DNA of 64,000 nucleotides from Alligator mississippiensis. Its lineage: Eukaryota; Chordata; Crocodylia; Alligatoridae. Location: contig NC_081826.1 of the NCBI RefSeq assembly GCF_030867095.1, forward strand, positions 56,040,001-56,104,000. The letters are read 5' to 3'. Numbering within the stretch: position 1 is the stretch's first letter; every line of letters starts with the position of its first letter. The notes below the pieces were generated by a model. It saw only the letters and a program-made list of their open reading frames with translations. It did no database searches and was not told the DNA's origin. The position numbers and the translations under genes are program-made. Positions 20,691-33,412 of the stretch are shown piece after piece.

Positions 20691-21272
20691 GGCTCAACAG
20701 CCAATAATCAGGAAGTATATGATAGGTTATGTTATTTTCTGCATTAGGGTGGTTAAGAATAATATCACTCCTCCCTTTTCCCTATTAGATCAATAAACTA
20801 GAATGAGACCCTCTTCTTTCACCGAGAAATATCACAGTATTCCTTTCTTACTTAGTTTTAGCTAAATGCAGCCATTGAGTGTTGTCTAATCAAAAAGAAA
20901 AAAATCTTTTCTGGTTTGACAAAGAATTGATAAATTAAAGAGGTCTAGCTAAATATATTTTATATACCAGCACACACATACAAAAACTCAGAGAACAAAT
21001 TAAATTAAAGGGAATAACCTCAGAGGCTGAAATTGGGAAAGAAATTCTTCTAATCTCCCCTTTAAGAATTTCAATCTGTAGGTTCCCTAAAGGAAAGAAA
21101 AAAAAAAATGGAAAGAAGCAGATTGTTTACCCTATCACAGATGGTCTTAATGTTTTATGTATAAACACGTGGTAGTGTAGAAACAGTGAGCGAAAGTTCA
21201 GAATAGCCTTCTGAAATGCCCTGCAGAAGAGTTAAGCCAGTGCCAGAATCTGCTTTATTGTTATGTGTAATG
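20691..21272. other. No gene; AT-rich unique DNA
   Basis: Nothing recognisable beyond A-rich runs near 21100. Confidence 0.5.
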
Positions 21273-21465
21273 CAGGGGTCAACAATCTTTTTGCTAACAG
21301 ATGGCTGAATTAACACAATTAGGTCCTAAGGTAAGCTGGAGGTGGCAATAGCTGATGAAGTCTCACACTAAACTTACTAATAGTGGGATAGATAAACTTC
21401 CATTTTTGGGAGGGCTGGATAAAATCTTTGCTAGACAGATCTGACCTGTGAGCTGCCAACCTCTG
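21273..21465. mobile_element. hAT-like MITE (193 bp)
   Basis: The left end CAGGGGTCAACAATCTTTT and the right end GCTGCCAACCTCTG (reverse complement CAGAGGTTGGCAGC) are hAT-type termini. Flanks GTGTAATG and GCATAAGG match at 5 of 8 positions, compatible with an old target duplication. It is non-coding. Confidence 0.6.
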
Positions 21466-21655
21466 GCATAAGGAATAATAGAGAGAAAGAGAGAGAGAGA
21501 GGTTAATATATACTCAAATATTGTTAAAGTGTCCAGAGAAGAGGAAACTAAGATGGTGCTACTGCATGACCCCAGAACAAGGAAAGATAATATATTATCC
21601 ATCAGCTCTTTCTCTAACAGACCATACTGGCTGAAGATCTTACCATACACTTAGT

Positions 21656-23903
21656 GGCTAGGGACAGACATTCAAAAGGCAGAGCCTGAATTGATTCAAT
21701 CGTTGCAGGTTAGTCTAACCTGCCTAAGCTAAACCAGTTTGTAACAGGACAAACATTCTCTCTGGACTGAGGAAGTGCAGGCATCAGGTGCAGCTGGTAA
21801 ACTCAGACTGGTGGGGTGGTGGAGCATCCCATGGGAGCAGGCAGGGCAGGGGGGTTTGCAGCTGGCCAGGAGCAGGGTGGAATTTGCAGCAGGCCAGGAG
21901 GGGGTGGATTGGTTTGCACCCGGGCGGGTACTCCAAACCCCTCCATTCCCGGCTGGCTGCAAACCCCCCTGCTCCCAGCTGGCTGCAAGCCCCACCCCCC
22001 ACTGCCCGCTGGCTGCGAACTCCCTCCCTCTCCCCCGTCCTGTGGGACACTCCATCATCCCACCAGTCTGAGTTCACCAGCCATGCCTGGCAGGCACATG
22101 CCCACAGTTGCTCAGGCCAAGAGTCAGGGAGTGCTAGAGCATGCCCTTGGCTGCAGGGAAGCTATGCTGGAGGGGGTGTGGCCAGTCCAGGCTGAATTGG
22201 CCAGGGAGGGGTTTAATTCCCCCTCTCTATCCCACCGGCAGGGACCTGACCCAGGTGTGCCAGGCACTCCCCCTTCACTGCTGCAACAGCAGGGTACCAT
22301 GGTCCTTGAGGTAGAGTGGGGTAGGGAGGAGAGTTAGTCTCCCCTCTATCCCCACTGGCAGCTGGGTCTCCCCACTGTCACTGCTGTGCTTGCTCCCAGT
22401 GGGGGATAAGACCCCTGCCATCCCCTCTGCTGGACCCCACCCCTACCCCCCAAGGGGCCCTGTCTGACTGTGCCCCTGCTCCACCGCTGCAGGGCTGGAG
22501 TCCCCTGCCACATCCCATTCTCAGCCTCTGGGAGATAGTTCCTCTTCTCAGCCTTGAGGATGGCTGGGAGGATCAAGGAGCCTGTACTGGGGCTTGGCTA
22601 AAGTCCTGTGCCATGTCCCCTTCACATCCTCTAGGGCAGCTGAGGGGGGGGCATGGGGATCTCAGCTTCTCCTCTCCCTCCTTCCCCTCCTACCTTCTGC
22701 TGGCCCAGAGACAGAAGGGGACATGGCAATGGACTCCAGCTCTGCTCCTAGCTTTTAGGGGGGTGGAGCCAAGCCCCAGTACAGGCTTCTCAATCCTGCC
22801 AGGCAGCCCCAAGGCTGAGAAGAGGAACCCTCTCCCTTCCTGTGCTGAGAAGTCAGGTTGCTGCCCTGGTACCAGCAGATGCTGCTCCATCTGCGCTTGG
22901 GGCAGCATCCAAAGAAATAAGACCCCTCCTGCTGGGAGAGGGCTGGCCTGAGTGCCAACCAAGCACAGGCTGCCAGTACCAGGGTAGCAGCCTGATTTCT
23001 CAGCACAAGACAGGAGAGAGTTCCTCTTCTCAGTCTTGAGGATGAGGGGAGGGGAGAAAGAGAGAGGAAGGAGGGAAAGGACAAGCTGAAGTCCCCTGCC
23101 ATGTCCCCTTCTCATCCTCTTGCCCAGCTGAGAGGAGGGCATGGCTCCCAGCTCGGGGCAGAGCCAAGCCCTGATGAGCGCTTCTGCCCCCTACACCCCT
23201 GCTGGCCTCAGCTAGCCCAGAGGCTGGGAAGGGGACATGACAGGAGACTCCAGCCTTGCAGCAGCTGGGTGGGGACATGACTAGACAGGGCCCCTTGTAG
23301 GGGCAGGGATGGGGTTATTCCTCCTCCCTCTGATGTCCAGCGGAGGGGACAGCAAGGGACTGATTCCCCTCACTGGGAGCAAGCGTAGTGGCAGCAAGGG
23401 TGGGCAGACTTGGCTGCCAGTGGGGATAGAGGGGAGACTAACTCTGCTCCCTGCCTCCCTCTGCCTCAGGGGCCATGGTGCCCCACTGCTGCAGCAGTGA
23501 GGTGTGTGGGGGGCACCTGATAAACCTGCCTTGTCTCCCTGCTGCTGAGAAAGAGAGGGGGAATTAAACCACTTCCTGGCCAGACCCCCATTCTCCCTGT
23601 CCCTTCTTGGGCTGGGGAGCACAGGGGTGGGGCCAGCCTGACTGGGCTGGAGCAGAGAGAGCATGCTGCGATACTGGAGGTCTCTGGTTTAAGTTAAACC
23701 AGTAAGGGGTCTGAGACAGACATTGCATAAACTGGTTTGAGCCAAATCAGTTAAGTCTGATACTTCCTTTAACCAGGTTTATCTCAAACCAGTTTCAGCC
23801 ATTTTCAAACTGTTTTATGTGCACAGAATGTCTGTTCTGTTACAGGTTTAAACCAGTTTCTGATCACTTAAAACCAGTTTGTGTGTAACGTCTGTCCCTA
23901 GCC
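21656..23903 (+). mobile_element. 2.25-kb TIR element, GGCTAGGGACAGACATT family (copy A)
   Basis: The left end GGCTAGGGACAGACATT is matched by the inverted right end (GTCTGTCCCTAGCC at 23890-23903). Subterminal sequence on the right (AAACCAGTTTCTGATCACTT, ACCAGTTT repeats) is shared with 45480-45700 and 48240-48451. The left subterminal sequence (CCTGAATTGATTCAAT...GTTGCAGGT) is shared with 47342. The interior is GC-rich with nested inverted repeats, including 21797-21900 against 21975-22075 and about 22789-22900 against 22960-23045, plus a direct repeat (GCCATGTCCCCTTC at about 22610 and 23098). No transposase frame is recognisable; open frames inside are foldback artefacts. Confidence 0.7.
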
Positions 23904-26900
23904 CCTATGGAGTCTTTCATCCAGAGAAGGACAAAATGTGGACAACACAATACTTTGGTATATTTTCTTGTATAAAAAGAAAAAAATATAAAGGATTATG
24001 GGAAAACAGACGGCAATAAGCTAAGAAAAATACCTAGATACCTACATAGACAAAAGTAAAGATATATGTAAGAAATGGAGCAAAGATTACAAAATGAACA
24101 TAACTAAAACCAGAGGAAAGTGGTCTGTACCTTCTTAAGTTATGCCCAATATAGAGAGCCACAATATCCTGAAGAACTATTATTCACATGGGCACAATAA
24201 GTGGGATTGCCTGACTAACATAAGGTAATTCAGGAAAATGATTGGGTCCAATCAAAAGTTGAAGTAGGAAAAGATGAATATGCACCTGTGATTAAATTAA
24301 ACCGATGCCTCAGACTTTTAGCACTTGGCCAACCATGCAATACAATCCTACAGAAAGGCTGTTAGCTAATATTATCTGCCAGCGTAAACCCCAACCATGT
24401 AATGAGCTCCAAGTAAAACAGACCCCTGCATGCAAACAGAGCATCTCTTAAATAAGAATTTTCAGGAGGGTGCAGGAATTCACTGTCATGGAAGTCCACT
24501 AAAGTCAATTAGTCTATGTACAGATATAGAGGCCTATCTGAGTAGAACACATTCTAACATCTGGCCCAAAAACATGAATGTTCACTTCTTAAAAAGCAAT
24601 CCTCATTTATAAACTCTTATTTTGAGGACTGGCCCAAAGTAAAGTATATCATATAACAACATGAAGTCAGTAGAATACTGGAAGGGCCTAAGTGGCAGTT
24701 CAGCTACATACCTGTATACCTATACTAGTAGTATGAAAGAGAAGACAAATGTGTACTATATTATTGTATAATTTTTAAAAATATTTCTTCCTCCCCAATA
24801 TTTAATACATATGAAAGCTCTCAAAAAACTTTGAGCTGCAATTGTCTTTTGGAGCTAATGCATGTTTTTGTGGGTACAATATGTCTAGGTGTGAACCATA
24901 TGCCATATAACAGCATTTGACTAACTTTGGTTCAAAGAAATGTAGAGAAGCAGGAATAATTTGAGTCTCTGAAGATATGGAGGGCAGGGCAGGGCAACTC
25001 AACTAAGAAACATAAAAAAAACTATAGTGTGGCAGTTACTGGCCAACCTCCATTTCTGAAGCGTCAAAGAAAGTTTCCCTGCCTGGCAGATAACTCTTAG
25101 TTGGCCTCTCTGAGCAAAGCCAATCAGAGCACAGGAATAGGAAATCATAAATATAAATTAGATGACACTTTGAATTCAGCAGCTGACCAGTGTATCACTT
25201 TAAATACAAGCAATTGCTATTTCAGCTTTACTGACTAGAAAAATCCCCTACTAGGATAATGTTTGGTTTACTGAAGTGTATTTTATGGACAGCAGATAGG
25301 ATGGGAGCAACAGCCACCTTGACATAGGGTGTGGAACTCACTACCTTGTTGTTAGGTAATGGTTTAAGTCTACTAGCCTGCCTCAGTTAAAGACAGACCA
25401 AGAACAGACCTGAGTGAGGTGAAAGTTTGTGGCTGATTTTGCTGAATGTATGAGGAAAAAATAATGGTGCATTGAGTTACAGCCTTTCAGAAATCCAAGG
25501 AAATAATTTTTTTATATGTCAGTCTCTATAGCTGAACCACTTTGGATTCAGCAACTGAATAACAAATACTAATCTAAAGACTAGAATGCTGCTTCCTATG
25601 AGAAACCCACAATTTTGTATGTAGTAAAAAACAATATATGCATTGTTATATATATATATATATATATATTGCATATATATATATATATATGCATATATGC
25701 AATATATGCATCACTATAGAGACTGAGGAATTATTTCTGAAAGATTATCAAAAGAAAGCGTGTGTATATGTGTATGGTAAAGCACAAAATTAAACATCTA
25801 CTGTGAACAGAAAGTATCAATATAAAAGAGCATAACAGCAACAAAAAAGGGAAAATCTCTATGAGGAATATCCATAGGGTTTTCAAACAATAACTGATAT
25901 TCTTCCAAATACTATTCACAATATTCTGTACTGTTTACTAAGTTTTCTGTGGACATAAGTATTTTTTTTCTTCCATACACATTGTACAATATTCTCTTTG
26001 AAAGTTGACTGGTACCTATTAATAACTACATACCTGGGCTTCATAAACAATACTTCAGGGATGTAACTCCATGTATTCTTTCTGAAAAGGCAAAAACTTT
26101 ACCCATGCTTCAGCAAACACTTAAAGTATGAAAATGGCTATACTACCAACTGCTGAATGGTACAGAGATACCCAAATGAAGTTGAGTATCAAAAGCAGCC
26201 TAACTATGACTCCAAAGAGGTCAATATGGGCTAACTGACACCAACAAGAAGCAACATAAGTTAGTCATTGCTGAGTTCTGTGCTTTCAAGGTTAGACTGC
26301 TTTTGCCACACTAACTCATGTAAAAGATAGCTTGGGTAGCTCTACACTACAGTGCAGTCTGAGCTGCAGAAGAAATGGAAGAGTAATAGAATACCATATG
26401 TTACCATATACAATACACCTTTTCCCCAAAGTTTATCTGTGGGATATTGGGGTACACATAAGTGAGGAAATATAGTATTAGCAGTTTCTGCTTCTGCCAG
26501 GGAAAGGAAAAGTAACTCTGTAGTGCTGCACTTGGGGTTCCCTAACTGCTGAATATAGATGCTTTCTTCTCCCCCCAGTCCCGGGTCCCTACTGCAGAAG
26601 CAAGGAAAGATCTTTTTATCCTTTTTTTTCAGTCTGCCTTTAAAAAACAAGGTGAATATCTTATTGCTATATGCACAAAATAAGGTATACAGGATATTAC
26701 CTTGCCATATCATTATATAGGTATATTTTTGCAAGAACATACTTTACTTCAAAATGTTGGTGATATATAACCAGCTTTCAGAGCCCACTTTTACTGCTAT
26801 TATAACATCCTTTGGAAAAGCTAGCTAAAGCATCCCTAGGTTAATTACACAATTCAATTGAAGAATTTTGCTGACAACATAAAGCATTAAAATGTAGTTG

Positions 26901-27405
26901 AAGACAACAGAATGCAAGATTAAATTATGTCCTAGGTATTCAATCTGGAAGTATGAATAGTTAAAGTATATGAGAGAGAGAAAAAACATTTAGTTCCAAA
27001 TTTCATCAGATAAGGTATCTGAATAAGGTGGTGCCTTTCTGTATAGAGAACAGAAGGAACATTTCTACCAAAAGTGGGGTTTTCTACAAAATCTGAATAA
27101 ATTAGCTTTCTTAGTTAAATAACTCTTAAGTTCAGTATTTTATCAATCATTACACTATCACCTTTTAAAGGTTAATTTGGTTACACAGCAGGTAATTTTT
27201 GTAAATCTTAAAGCAGTATTATATCATCACAGCAGTGATGCTGTTATGGTTGAGAATGCATTTTTAAGGGAAAATCCCTATTTAAAGGTGCTTATAACTT
27301 GCTGGGGGAAAAATCCTTATTCCTGATGTTTTTAAGGTTTTTCTCAGGTCAAAAGTGACAATTTATGTGCAATGTTGAATAAAATTATGGACAGAGACTT
27401 AAGCA
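23904..27405. other. No gene; AT-rich unique DNA with a TA microsatellite
   Basis: (TA)n and TGCATATA-type repeats occupy about 25648-25712. 26390-26690 looks like an old element whose right part shares ACAAGGTGAATATCTTATT with 1125-1230 and 10365-10470. Its left part has ATACACCTTTTCC in inverse orientation, so these may be its TIRs. No coding sequence is supported. Confidence 0.5.
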
Positions 27406-27560
27406 GAAAGAGTCATAATATCTGGTACTGGAAGGAACCCAAGGAAATCTTGCCTCCGTATTTCACAAAATTCAAAGTTTACAAGCTCTGTTTAGCTTAA
27501 TGCACTGCCCTGCCTTCCCATCAAGTTTGATTTTATTTATTTAGCCTGAGACTAGTTCCC
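27406..27560 (-). mobile_element. Probable old CR1 3'-end fragment
   Basis: AGTCATAATATCTGGTACTG followed by GAAGGAACCCAAGGAAATC resembles the minus-strand CR1 tail (AATCATAGAATATCAG, GGAAGGAACCTCAGGAGGTC class). It is strongly diverged and its extent is uncertain. Confidence 0.4.
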
Positions 27561-27921
27561 TCAAAATGCACTTTTTAAAATAGGTAAATAAGAGGTAATC
27601 TCTCACATCTACTTTGGTACAAAGATAATACTGAGATTTTAAAAGGAAGAAAGGCAGAAATGAGAAAGTAATTTCCTTGTAAATTCTTACAATTAATAAT
27701 AATACTGAAGGGAATACTATATTAATTACATTGTGGAAGTATATCTATTTTTAGCTTCTTCCTTACAACCCCCTATTGCATCATTGGAAAGTCCCTCAGT
27801 GTAGCTATTCACTCTGTAAATGAATAACAAATTCAGGATTTGCCTGATGGTCAAAAATATTTGAATATATTATCTCTGCAGGCACATTCTGTATGAGTTC
27901 TGCCCAAGTCTAATACTCCAG

Positions 27922-28180
27922 CAGGGGTGTCAAACTTACAGCCCCAGGAACAAAATTGGCTTGTGGAGCCATGTCATATGGCCCACAGGACTAGTAGAGG
28001 GACCAGGAATTCAGAGCTGAGGCCTGCCTCTTAAATTCAGAGTATGAAGCTCAATTGGGAACACATATTGGCAGCAGACACCAATAGCTGTGCTAACTCC
28101 CACTGCTGTGTCTGGATGTGGCCTGCAAAGGACCCTACTGTCTAGATCCAGCTGGGATGGGTGTGATTTTGACATCCACG
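27922..28180. mobile_element. hAT-like MITE (259 bp)
   Basis: The left end CAGGGGTGTCAAACTTACAG and the right end GATTTTGACATCCACG (reverse complement CGTGGATGTCAAAATC) form a hAT-type TIR. The interior includes GGCCC/TGGCCC-rich sequence typical of such elements. Flanks TACTCCAG and ATCTATAG agree at only 4 of 8 positions. Confidence 0.6.
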
Positions 28181-29511
28181 ATCTATAGAATTGCTGGCAA
28201 TACAATGGCACTAGAAAACCTGTCAATTCGTACTTGCACACTTTTGGATCTGAGCATTCCAGAAACAGCAATTATAAATGATTCACTCGATATCTATTTT
28301 CAGATTCTGTTGTTCTGCCTCCAAGTTGATCATGGAACCACATACCTTATGTTTTCATGACTAGATCTCTTAGTGTTAGTTTTAAAAAATAAGTTTCAAT
28401 AGATTTTCATTTTACATGTATTTTTGCACTTCCCATGTATGTTAATATAAAACTTAATAAAATCTGTAGTAGTGTGGTGGTGATGCTGTAGCTGTAATGG
28501 TCCTGGAAAAATGTGAGAAAATAAGCCTTTGTTCTACGTGCTCTTTAACTATGCTGTATCTACTTTTTTTCTCAGAGACCTGACATACAATGGTACCTGA
28601 ACGCTGATATATGTTCCTCCCAACTATACAGTTGGTCAAATAAAAGATAACATCCACAAAAATCCTTGTCTCTCACAATATAAACTGTATATTTTTCTGG
28701 TCAGTATAAAATGTTGAAACAGTTCCTCTTTGCAGCACAGATACTATTTCTGTGAAGCTTTTGCATCAATCTAAAGCTGTAAAATGACTTGATTGCTGTT
28801 GCAAACCTAGAAATGAGAATGCCATTACAATGAAATATGCATGACAAGAAAGACAAATGATGTGTTGTATTTTCCTTTGAGACCTGGTTTAAAATTCCTT
28901 TTGAGTGACAAATTAAATGAGTTTGGGAATAAGGAAGGAAGGAAGGAAGGAAGAACCTCAGTAAGGAATGAGCAAACTGACTAGGGTAAAGTAGCTTCAC
29001 ACTACTAGCACGAACTGGCTAAAGATGAGAATAGAATTTGTAAATTCCCACTTACAACATCTAGCTAATCTTTTTGCCCGTGTTCATCTACATCTGAACT
29101 TCCAGGTTCAGATATGAGGAGGCAGAGCAGAGAAGTTTCAGACTATTTCCTTTATTAGTTTAATTAAATTCATGAAGATTTTATAAAGGTCCCACTCTGA
29201 CAGCCATGCAGATTAAAGTCTTACTTATCCACAGTACAAGCTCAACATAATGAGCAGCAGTAATGAGCATACTCTACTAATTTGCACTGAAGCCAAACTG
29301 GAGCTAACAGCCTTTTGACTGAGGACACAGTAAATTCAGGTTCTTTGTGCTTTCCCTTTTGGTACTCTGATACATTATAAGATAATTCCAATTGTGGTGG
29401 TGGTAGTTTTTGTGACAGAGACTCCTTCTGGGAACTGAATAGATGCCATATGTTCTGAAGGCCACTCAGGAGGCAATGGAAAATAAATTTAAAATGCTAG
29501 GCTGATTATTA
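28181..29511. other. No gene; AT-rich unique DNA
   Basis: A short (GGAA)n run lies at about 28930-28953. No gene or complete repeat was recognised. Confidence 0.5.
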
Positions 29512-29637
29512 TAGAGGTTAGATGATCACCTGTCTGGGGTCTTGTAAACACAGCATTCATTCCTGCCTGTGGCAGGGGGTCAGGCTAGATGAGCTGTTCA
29601 GGTCCCTCCTGACCCTAGCTACTATGAAACTATGAAA
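29512..29637 (+). mobile_element. CR1 3' end fragment
   Basis: GATGATCACCTGTCTGGGGT, the GCCTGTGGCAGGGGGTCAGG core, GTCCCTCCTGACCCTAGC and a CTATGAAAC repeat tail match the CR1 tail at 53318 in opposite orientation. Both belong to one CR1 subfamily, distinct from the element at 4555-8707. Confidence 0.85.
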
Positions 29638-30267
29638 CATGCCACGAGGGTTTAATTCGGTTTAGTTCTTTCTAAACTGAAACGGTGGGTTTTTAAAAAC
29701 ACCACTTCAATTTAGGGAGAATGAAACTGAACCAAACCCCTGTGGTAGGTACACAAGGATAGGGGCCTAATCCTTACCTGCCACTTCGGGGGGGGGGGCA
29801 GACAGAGAGGGGTGAGCTGGTGGGCTGAATGGTCCCTGAGCTGCATGGAGGCCCCCCAGGCAGCATCGACCCACTGGTACCCAGCCCGAGCGGTCCCAGG
29901 AGGTCCCACAGCCATAGAGGGAAGCATCAGGCCCCTGCACAGCTCAGGCAGACAAGACAGGCTCGGGGGGTGGGGAATCAGGTTCACCGCTTGTTTTTTT
30001 CCTTCAGTGGAGCCTGCCTGCACAGGCTGCTGCCAGGTCCCACAGCCCCTGAGCTGCGCGGGGCCCACCAAACCTCAAGCACATCAGCTTCCAGCACCCC
30101 ACGTACTGTTGTACTTCATTAGGTAAAAAACTAACACATCTCGGAGGTGATGGCTACGTACCAAAGTCATTTAAAGCGGAATATGCTGTCGAACGTACAA
30201 ATAGCAACACTATTAAAGCGGTGCCAAACGGTATTTAAGCCACTTTAAAAGCCAATTTTGTGGCATG
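29638..30267. mobile_element. TIR element with CATGCCAC ends (630 bp)
   Basis: CATGCCACGAGGGTTTAA at the left and TTTTGTGGCATG at the right form short TIRs. Subterminal regions contain AAACCG/CGGTTT and TTTAAAGC motifs and a CACTTTAAAAG box. The centre (29770-30110) is GC-rich and non-coding. It begins directly at the end of the CR1 tail, so it may have inserted there. No target duplication is evident. Confidence 0.5.
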
Positions 30268-30993
30268 TACAAAGGCTAACTATTGACCAGAGCTGGATTC
30301 TTACAGGAAACAGAGGTGGCATACTGGGTACTACATTCCCAATCTCTGGGTCATCTTATTCCCTTATGTTATTTCTGACTTGTTTCAAACTAAGAAAAAA
30401 TTGAATTCTCATAAAATAGTCTGTACCCACAAAATTACCACCAGACACCTCTAAACACAAAGTCTGAGAAACAAACACAATAATTTCAAACTTGTGTTTA
30501 TCACAACTGGCAGCTTTCTTTCTAATGGCTCCTTCTGATATAAAATGTTAAAACCACTATTCATTTACTACCATCAACCAGTAAATTTTAGGAGAGCAGC
30601 AAGAAGCACCAACTAGGGCCAAGTCTGATGAATTCTCTTCATTATGAGACCCTGTTTTAATTATTTTTACTTTACTTGAAGTATTTGGACTGAAATTTTC
30701 TATGCTGGGTAAATTCTCAACATAATTGTTGAGCAAGACTGGATCATCAAGAACTAGAAGAATGTAATTGGGCAGCAGGGTAAGGCTGAAGTCAAACAGG
30801 TGTTGTCTTTGTGGAACTACACCCAAATTTGGCTGAGTTCAAGTTTCTGTAAAGCATCTATTTTCACAGACTTCTTCAAGTTTGGCAGCTAAACTTGCCA
30901 CCAATTCCACTTGCACCAAGCATGATCTACCCCTACATAACTCATTCAAGCTAGCTGTACCAAACATGCTCCATTTCTAAAAAGTACCTACAT
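30268..30993. other. No gene; unique DNA
   Basis: Nothing recognisable apart from short AT-rich runs. Confidence 0.5.
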
Positions 30994-31589
30994 CAGGGCT
31001 AACCAACTGGTGGCCTGATGGCTGCATGTAGTTTGCAAGGGTTTGAATTGCACATCATAGGACTTGTTGCTGAGGCTGCTGAGTGTGAATGCCACTGCCA
31101 TTTGCTCTTCATCCATGCCATGCCCAGATCTGTATTCAGATGCCTTGGTCGCCACTGGTCACCCAAATTGGCAGCAGCTGAAAAGTGAGGGGGCAAGAGG
31201 TGGAGATGCTCACCCCTGGGGCTCCAGAGCTATTCTGATGAGCTGCGGGTCTGTCATCAGAGATGGGTCATCTCTCCTATAAGGGCCAGGTACAGGCATT
31301 ACACTTTTAATGGTATAAGTGATTGGACAGTCTATACCCATAACAGAAGTTCGGCACAAATAGACTGGTTTAAAAATGGTGGCACCCAATCTAAGATTTG
31401 CCTCCCCCCATCTCCTGTCAACCAAAGGGCAAATGTGTGTTCTGTGCCCTACCGATCTAAGATATGCCACTTATAGAAAACCAAATAATTTAGATTGATT
31501 CTGCCTTGGGCTTTTCAAATGTCTGTACCTAGCCAAAAAGCCCTACAGACCAAGTCCAGTCCACAGGCCAAAGAAGTTGTACAGCCCTG
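30994..31589. mobile_element. hAT-like element containing a nested 251-bp TIR element
   Basis: The left end CAGGGCTAACCAACTGGTGG and the right end GAAGTTGTACAGCCCTG (reverse complement CAGGGCTGTACAACTTC) are hAT-type termini. The interior is interrupted at 31284-31534 by a copy of the CTAGGTACAGAC element. Without that insert it is about 345 bp, like the element at 11180-11520. Flanks ACCTACAT and GTATAGAT match at 4 of 8 positions. Confidence 0.6.
31284..31534 (-). mobile_element. CTAGGTACAGACATT-family element, inverted copy
   Basis: The left GGCCAGGTACAGGCATTACA and right AATGTCTGTACCTAGCC are the inverted family ends. The interior reads as the reverse complement of 13332-13570: CAGTCTATACCCATAACAGAAG, GACTGGTTTAAAAATGGTGG and GGCAAATGTGTGTTCTG are present in order. 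It lies inside the hAT-like element and is therefore younger than it. Confidence 0.7.
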
Positions 31590-31800
31590 GTATAGATTAT
31601 GGCTTCAGGACTTTTTCTCCAGTTGCTAATGGCAGGTGAAGGCTGCTATGGTGCTCAGCACTTAAACTGCAGGAATCCTGGAACCATGAAGAAGCTGTTT
31701 TGCTTTAACATAGATAAATGAGGTGTTAAGCTAGGGAAGAAGAACAATTTCCTTCCCCTCGCCACCCCACCCTCCAAAAGATTGCTTAGCTCTAATGAAT

Positions 31801-31930
31801 AATAATTGGAACAAGCCACCAAAGAACATGTTTGCTTTTCTGTCTCTTGATGACCTCAAATCAAGAGTGGATGCCTTTCCGAGACTGCACTTTAAATGTT
31901 TTATAGATGTTATAGGGTGAACTAGTGAAA
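31801..31930 (+). mobile_element. Old CR1-type 3' fragment
   Basis: TTGGAACAAGCCACCAAAG, CTTGATGACCTCAAATCAAG and AGTGGATGCCTTTC resemble the last ORF2 codons and 3' UTR of an older CR1 branch. The same sequence occurs at 47228-47341. It is heavily diverged and non-coding. Confidence 0.5.
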
Positions 31931-33410
31931 TTTAATTACTTTAAGCAAGTATTAAGGCAAGTTGCTATTTTTGTCTCACAGACTTTAATTCTCAGAATCA
32001 GAGAGATAAACTATGGGCAAAAGAAACAGAGAGGACAAAGAAAGAGGGAGGCAGGTTGGGGCAGTATAGGACAGAAGGACCTGTAGGTTACTGACAGAAC
32101 CAGGAAAAGAAGCAGGATTCTTAATCTGTACCTTCCTCTATAAGCTAGCAGAAGCTTCCAAAATACTTCTAAAGAACTTCTAAAACTGGTAAAGTGTGTA
32201 TATCCCCCTCTACTGCCCAATCCAAAATAGAGGATACAAGCCTACTAATGTCACCATTATTCCATTATCTCTGAAGTCTCAAACCCAGCTAACGACTAAC
32301 TTGGAAATTAATATGGTTCCACGTTCAGGGATTTCTGTATTTCCAACTCGATAATGTAAAAATGTAAGAAATAACAATAGGGAGAAAACTGTTAAAAGAA
32401 CAATAATGTTCCACTCAGAAATAAGGTTGTCTGCACAGTTTTAATTCTCTTAAGCATATATGTCTTCTGATGCCGTTTTGAATTACTAAGATTATTTTTT
32501 AACACAGGGCTCTTTCCTAATCATTCAGTGTCCAGAAGTGAGTCAGTGTACTGCATAAGTTGTTTGTTGGTTTCTTTGTGGACTTGAATTTGCAACCTCC
32601 ATATCTTTCTATCAATTTTCATATGAATTTTAATACCTGAAACTTGCATTATGTACCTTTGTTAGAAAAAAAAAGTCCCTCTTCTCTTCATTTTTGTTTT
32701 TAAACTTTTAAGAATAATCAGATTGTAAACTGTTATGGCATTTTATTTTCCTCCTTCTCATACATTAATGTACTATCACATTCTATTGTTAGTATGTTAA
32801 TAATGATATGAATGAGATGAGCATTTTGATAGGGGCTTCAGAGTACTATAAAATATTTTTGAAATGTTTTTAAAAGCATGCAAATAATGTACACTAAATA
32901 TTAGACCTCTGTGCATTATGCAAAATGGTTCGTATAAAGATTTCTGGTTTTCTTACATATAAACATGAATTATTTACAAGATATAGCATTCCCATAATAT
33001 TCAACTAATTTATAATATAATCTGAAAAGAGATATGAATTTTTGGAGGGAAAAAATGTGTAGGTGCTTTCATGTTAAAAAGAAGCAGTTCTCTTTAATAA
33101 TTATTCTTGACAAATTAACTACCAATATTTACAACTGCCTCCAACTTCATCCACTAGGATAGTCTCTTTATGCTGAGTCTAAATACAGCCAGAGCTAAGT
33201 GAATATGAATGTGGCAGTCTACTAGGAGAGAACATGATGAAGATAGACCATAGAAAGAGAGACTACAATCTGCTAGGCAAGTGAGAATACACTAAATAAG
33301 CCTTTCTGAAAGAAACACCCCAAGGGATGTATTTCTGTTTAGTTTCTTCATTTTACAGGCCAACTTACAATATTCATTTGCTTTGGTCTGTTTTTGGAGA
33401 TGAAACATAG
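31931..33410. other. No gene; AT-rich unique DNA
   Basis: A long AT-rich stretch with no repeat boundary or reading frame I can support. Whether parts are conserved non-coding sequence cannot be judged without alignments. Confidence 0.5.
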
Positions 33411-33412
33411 TA

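Noticed and set aside
21729..23664. Cluster of overlapping open frames of 60-173 codons
   Set aside because: They are GC-rich foldback interior of a TIR element with low-complexity translations on both strands.
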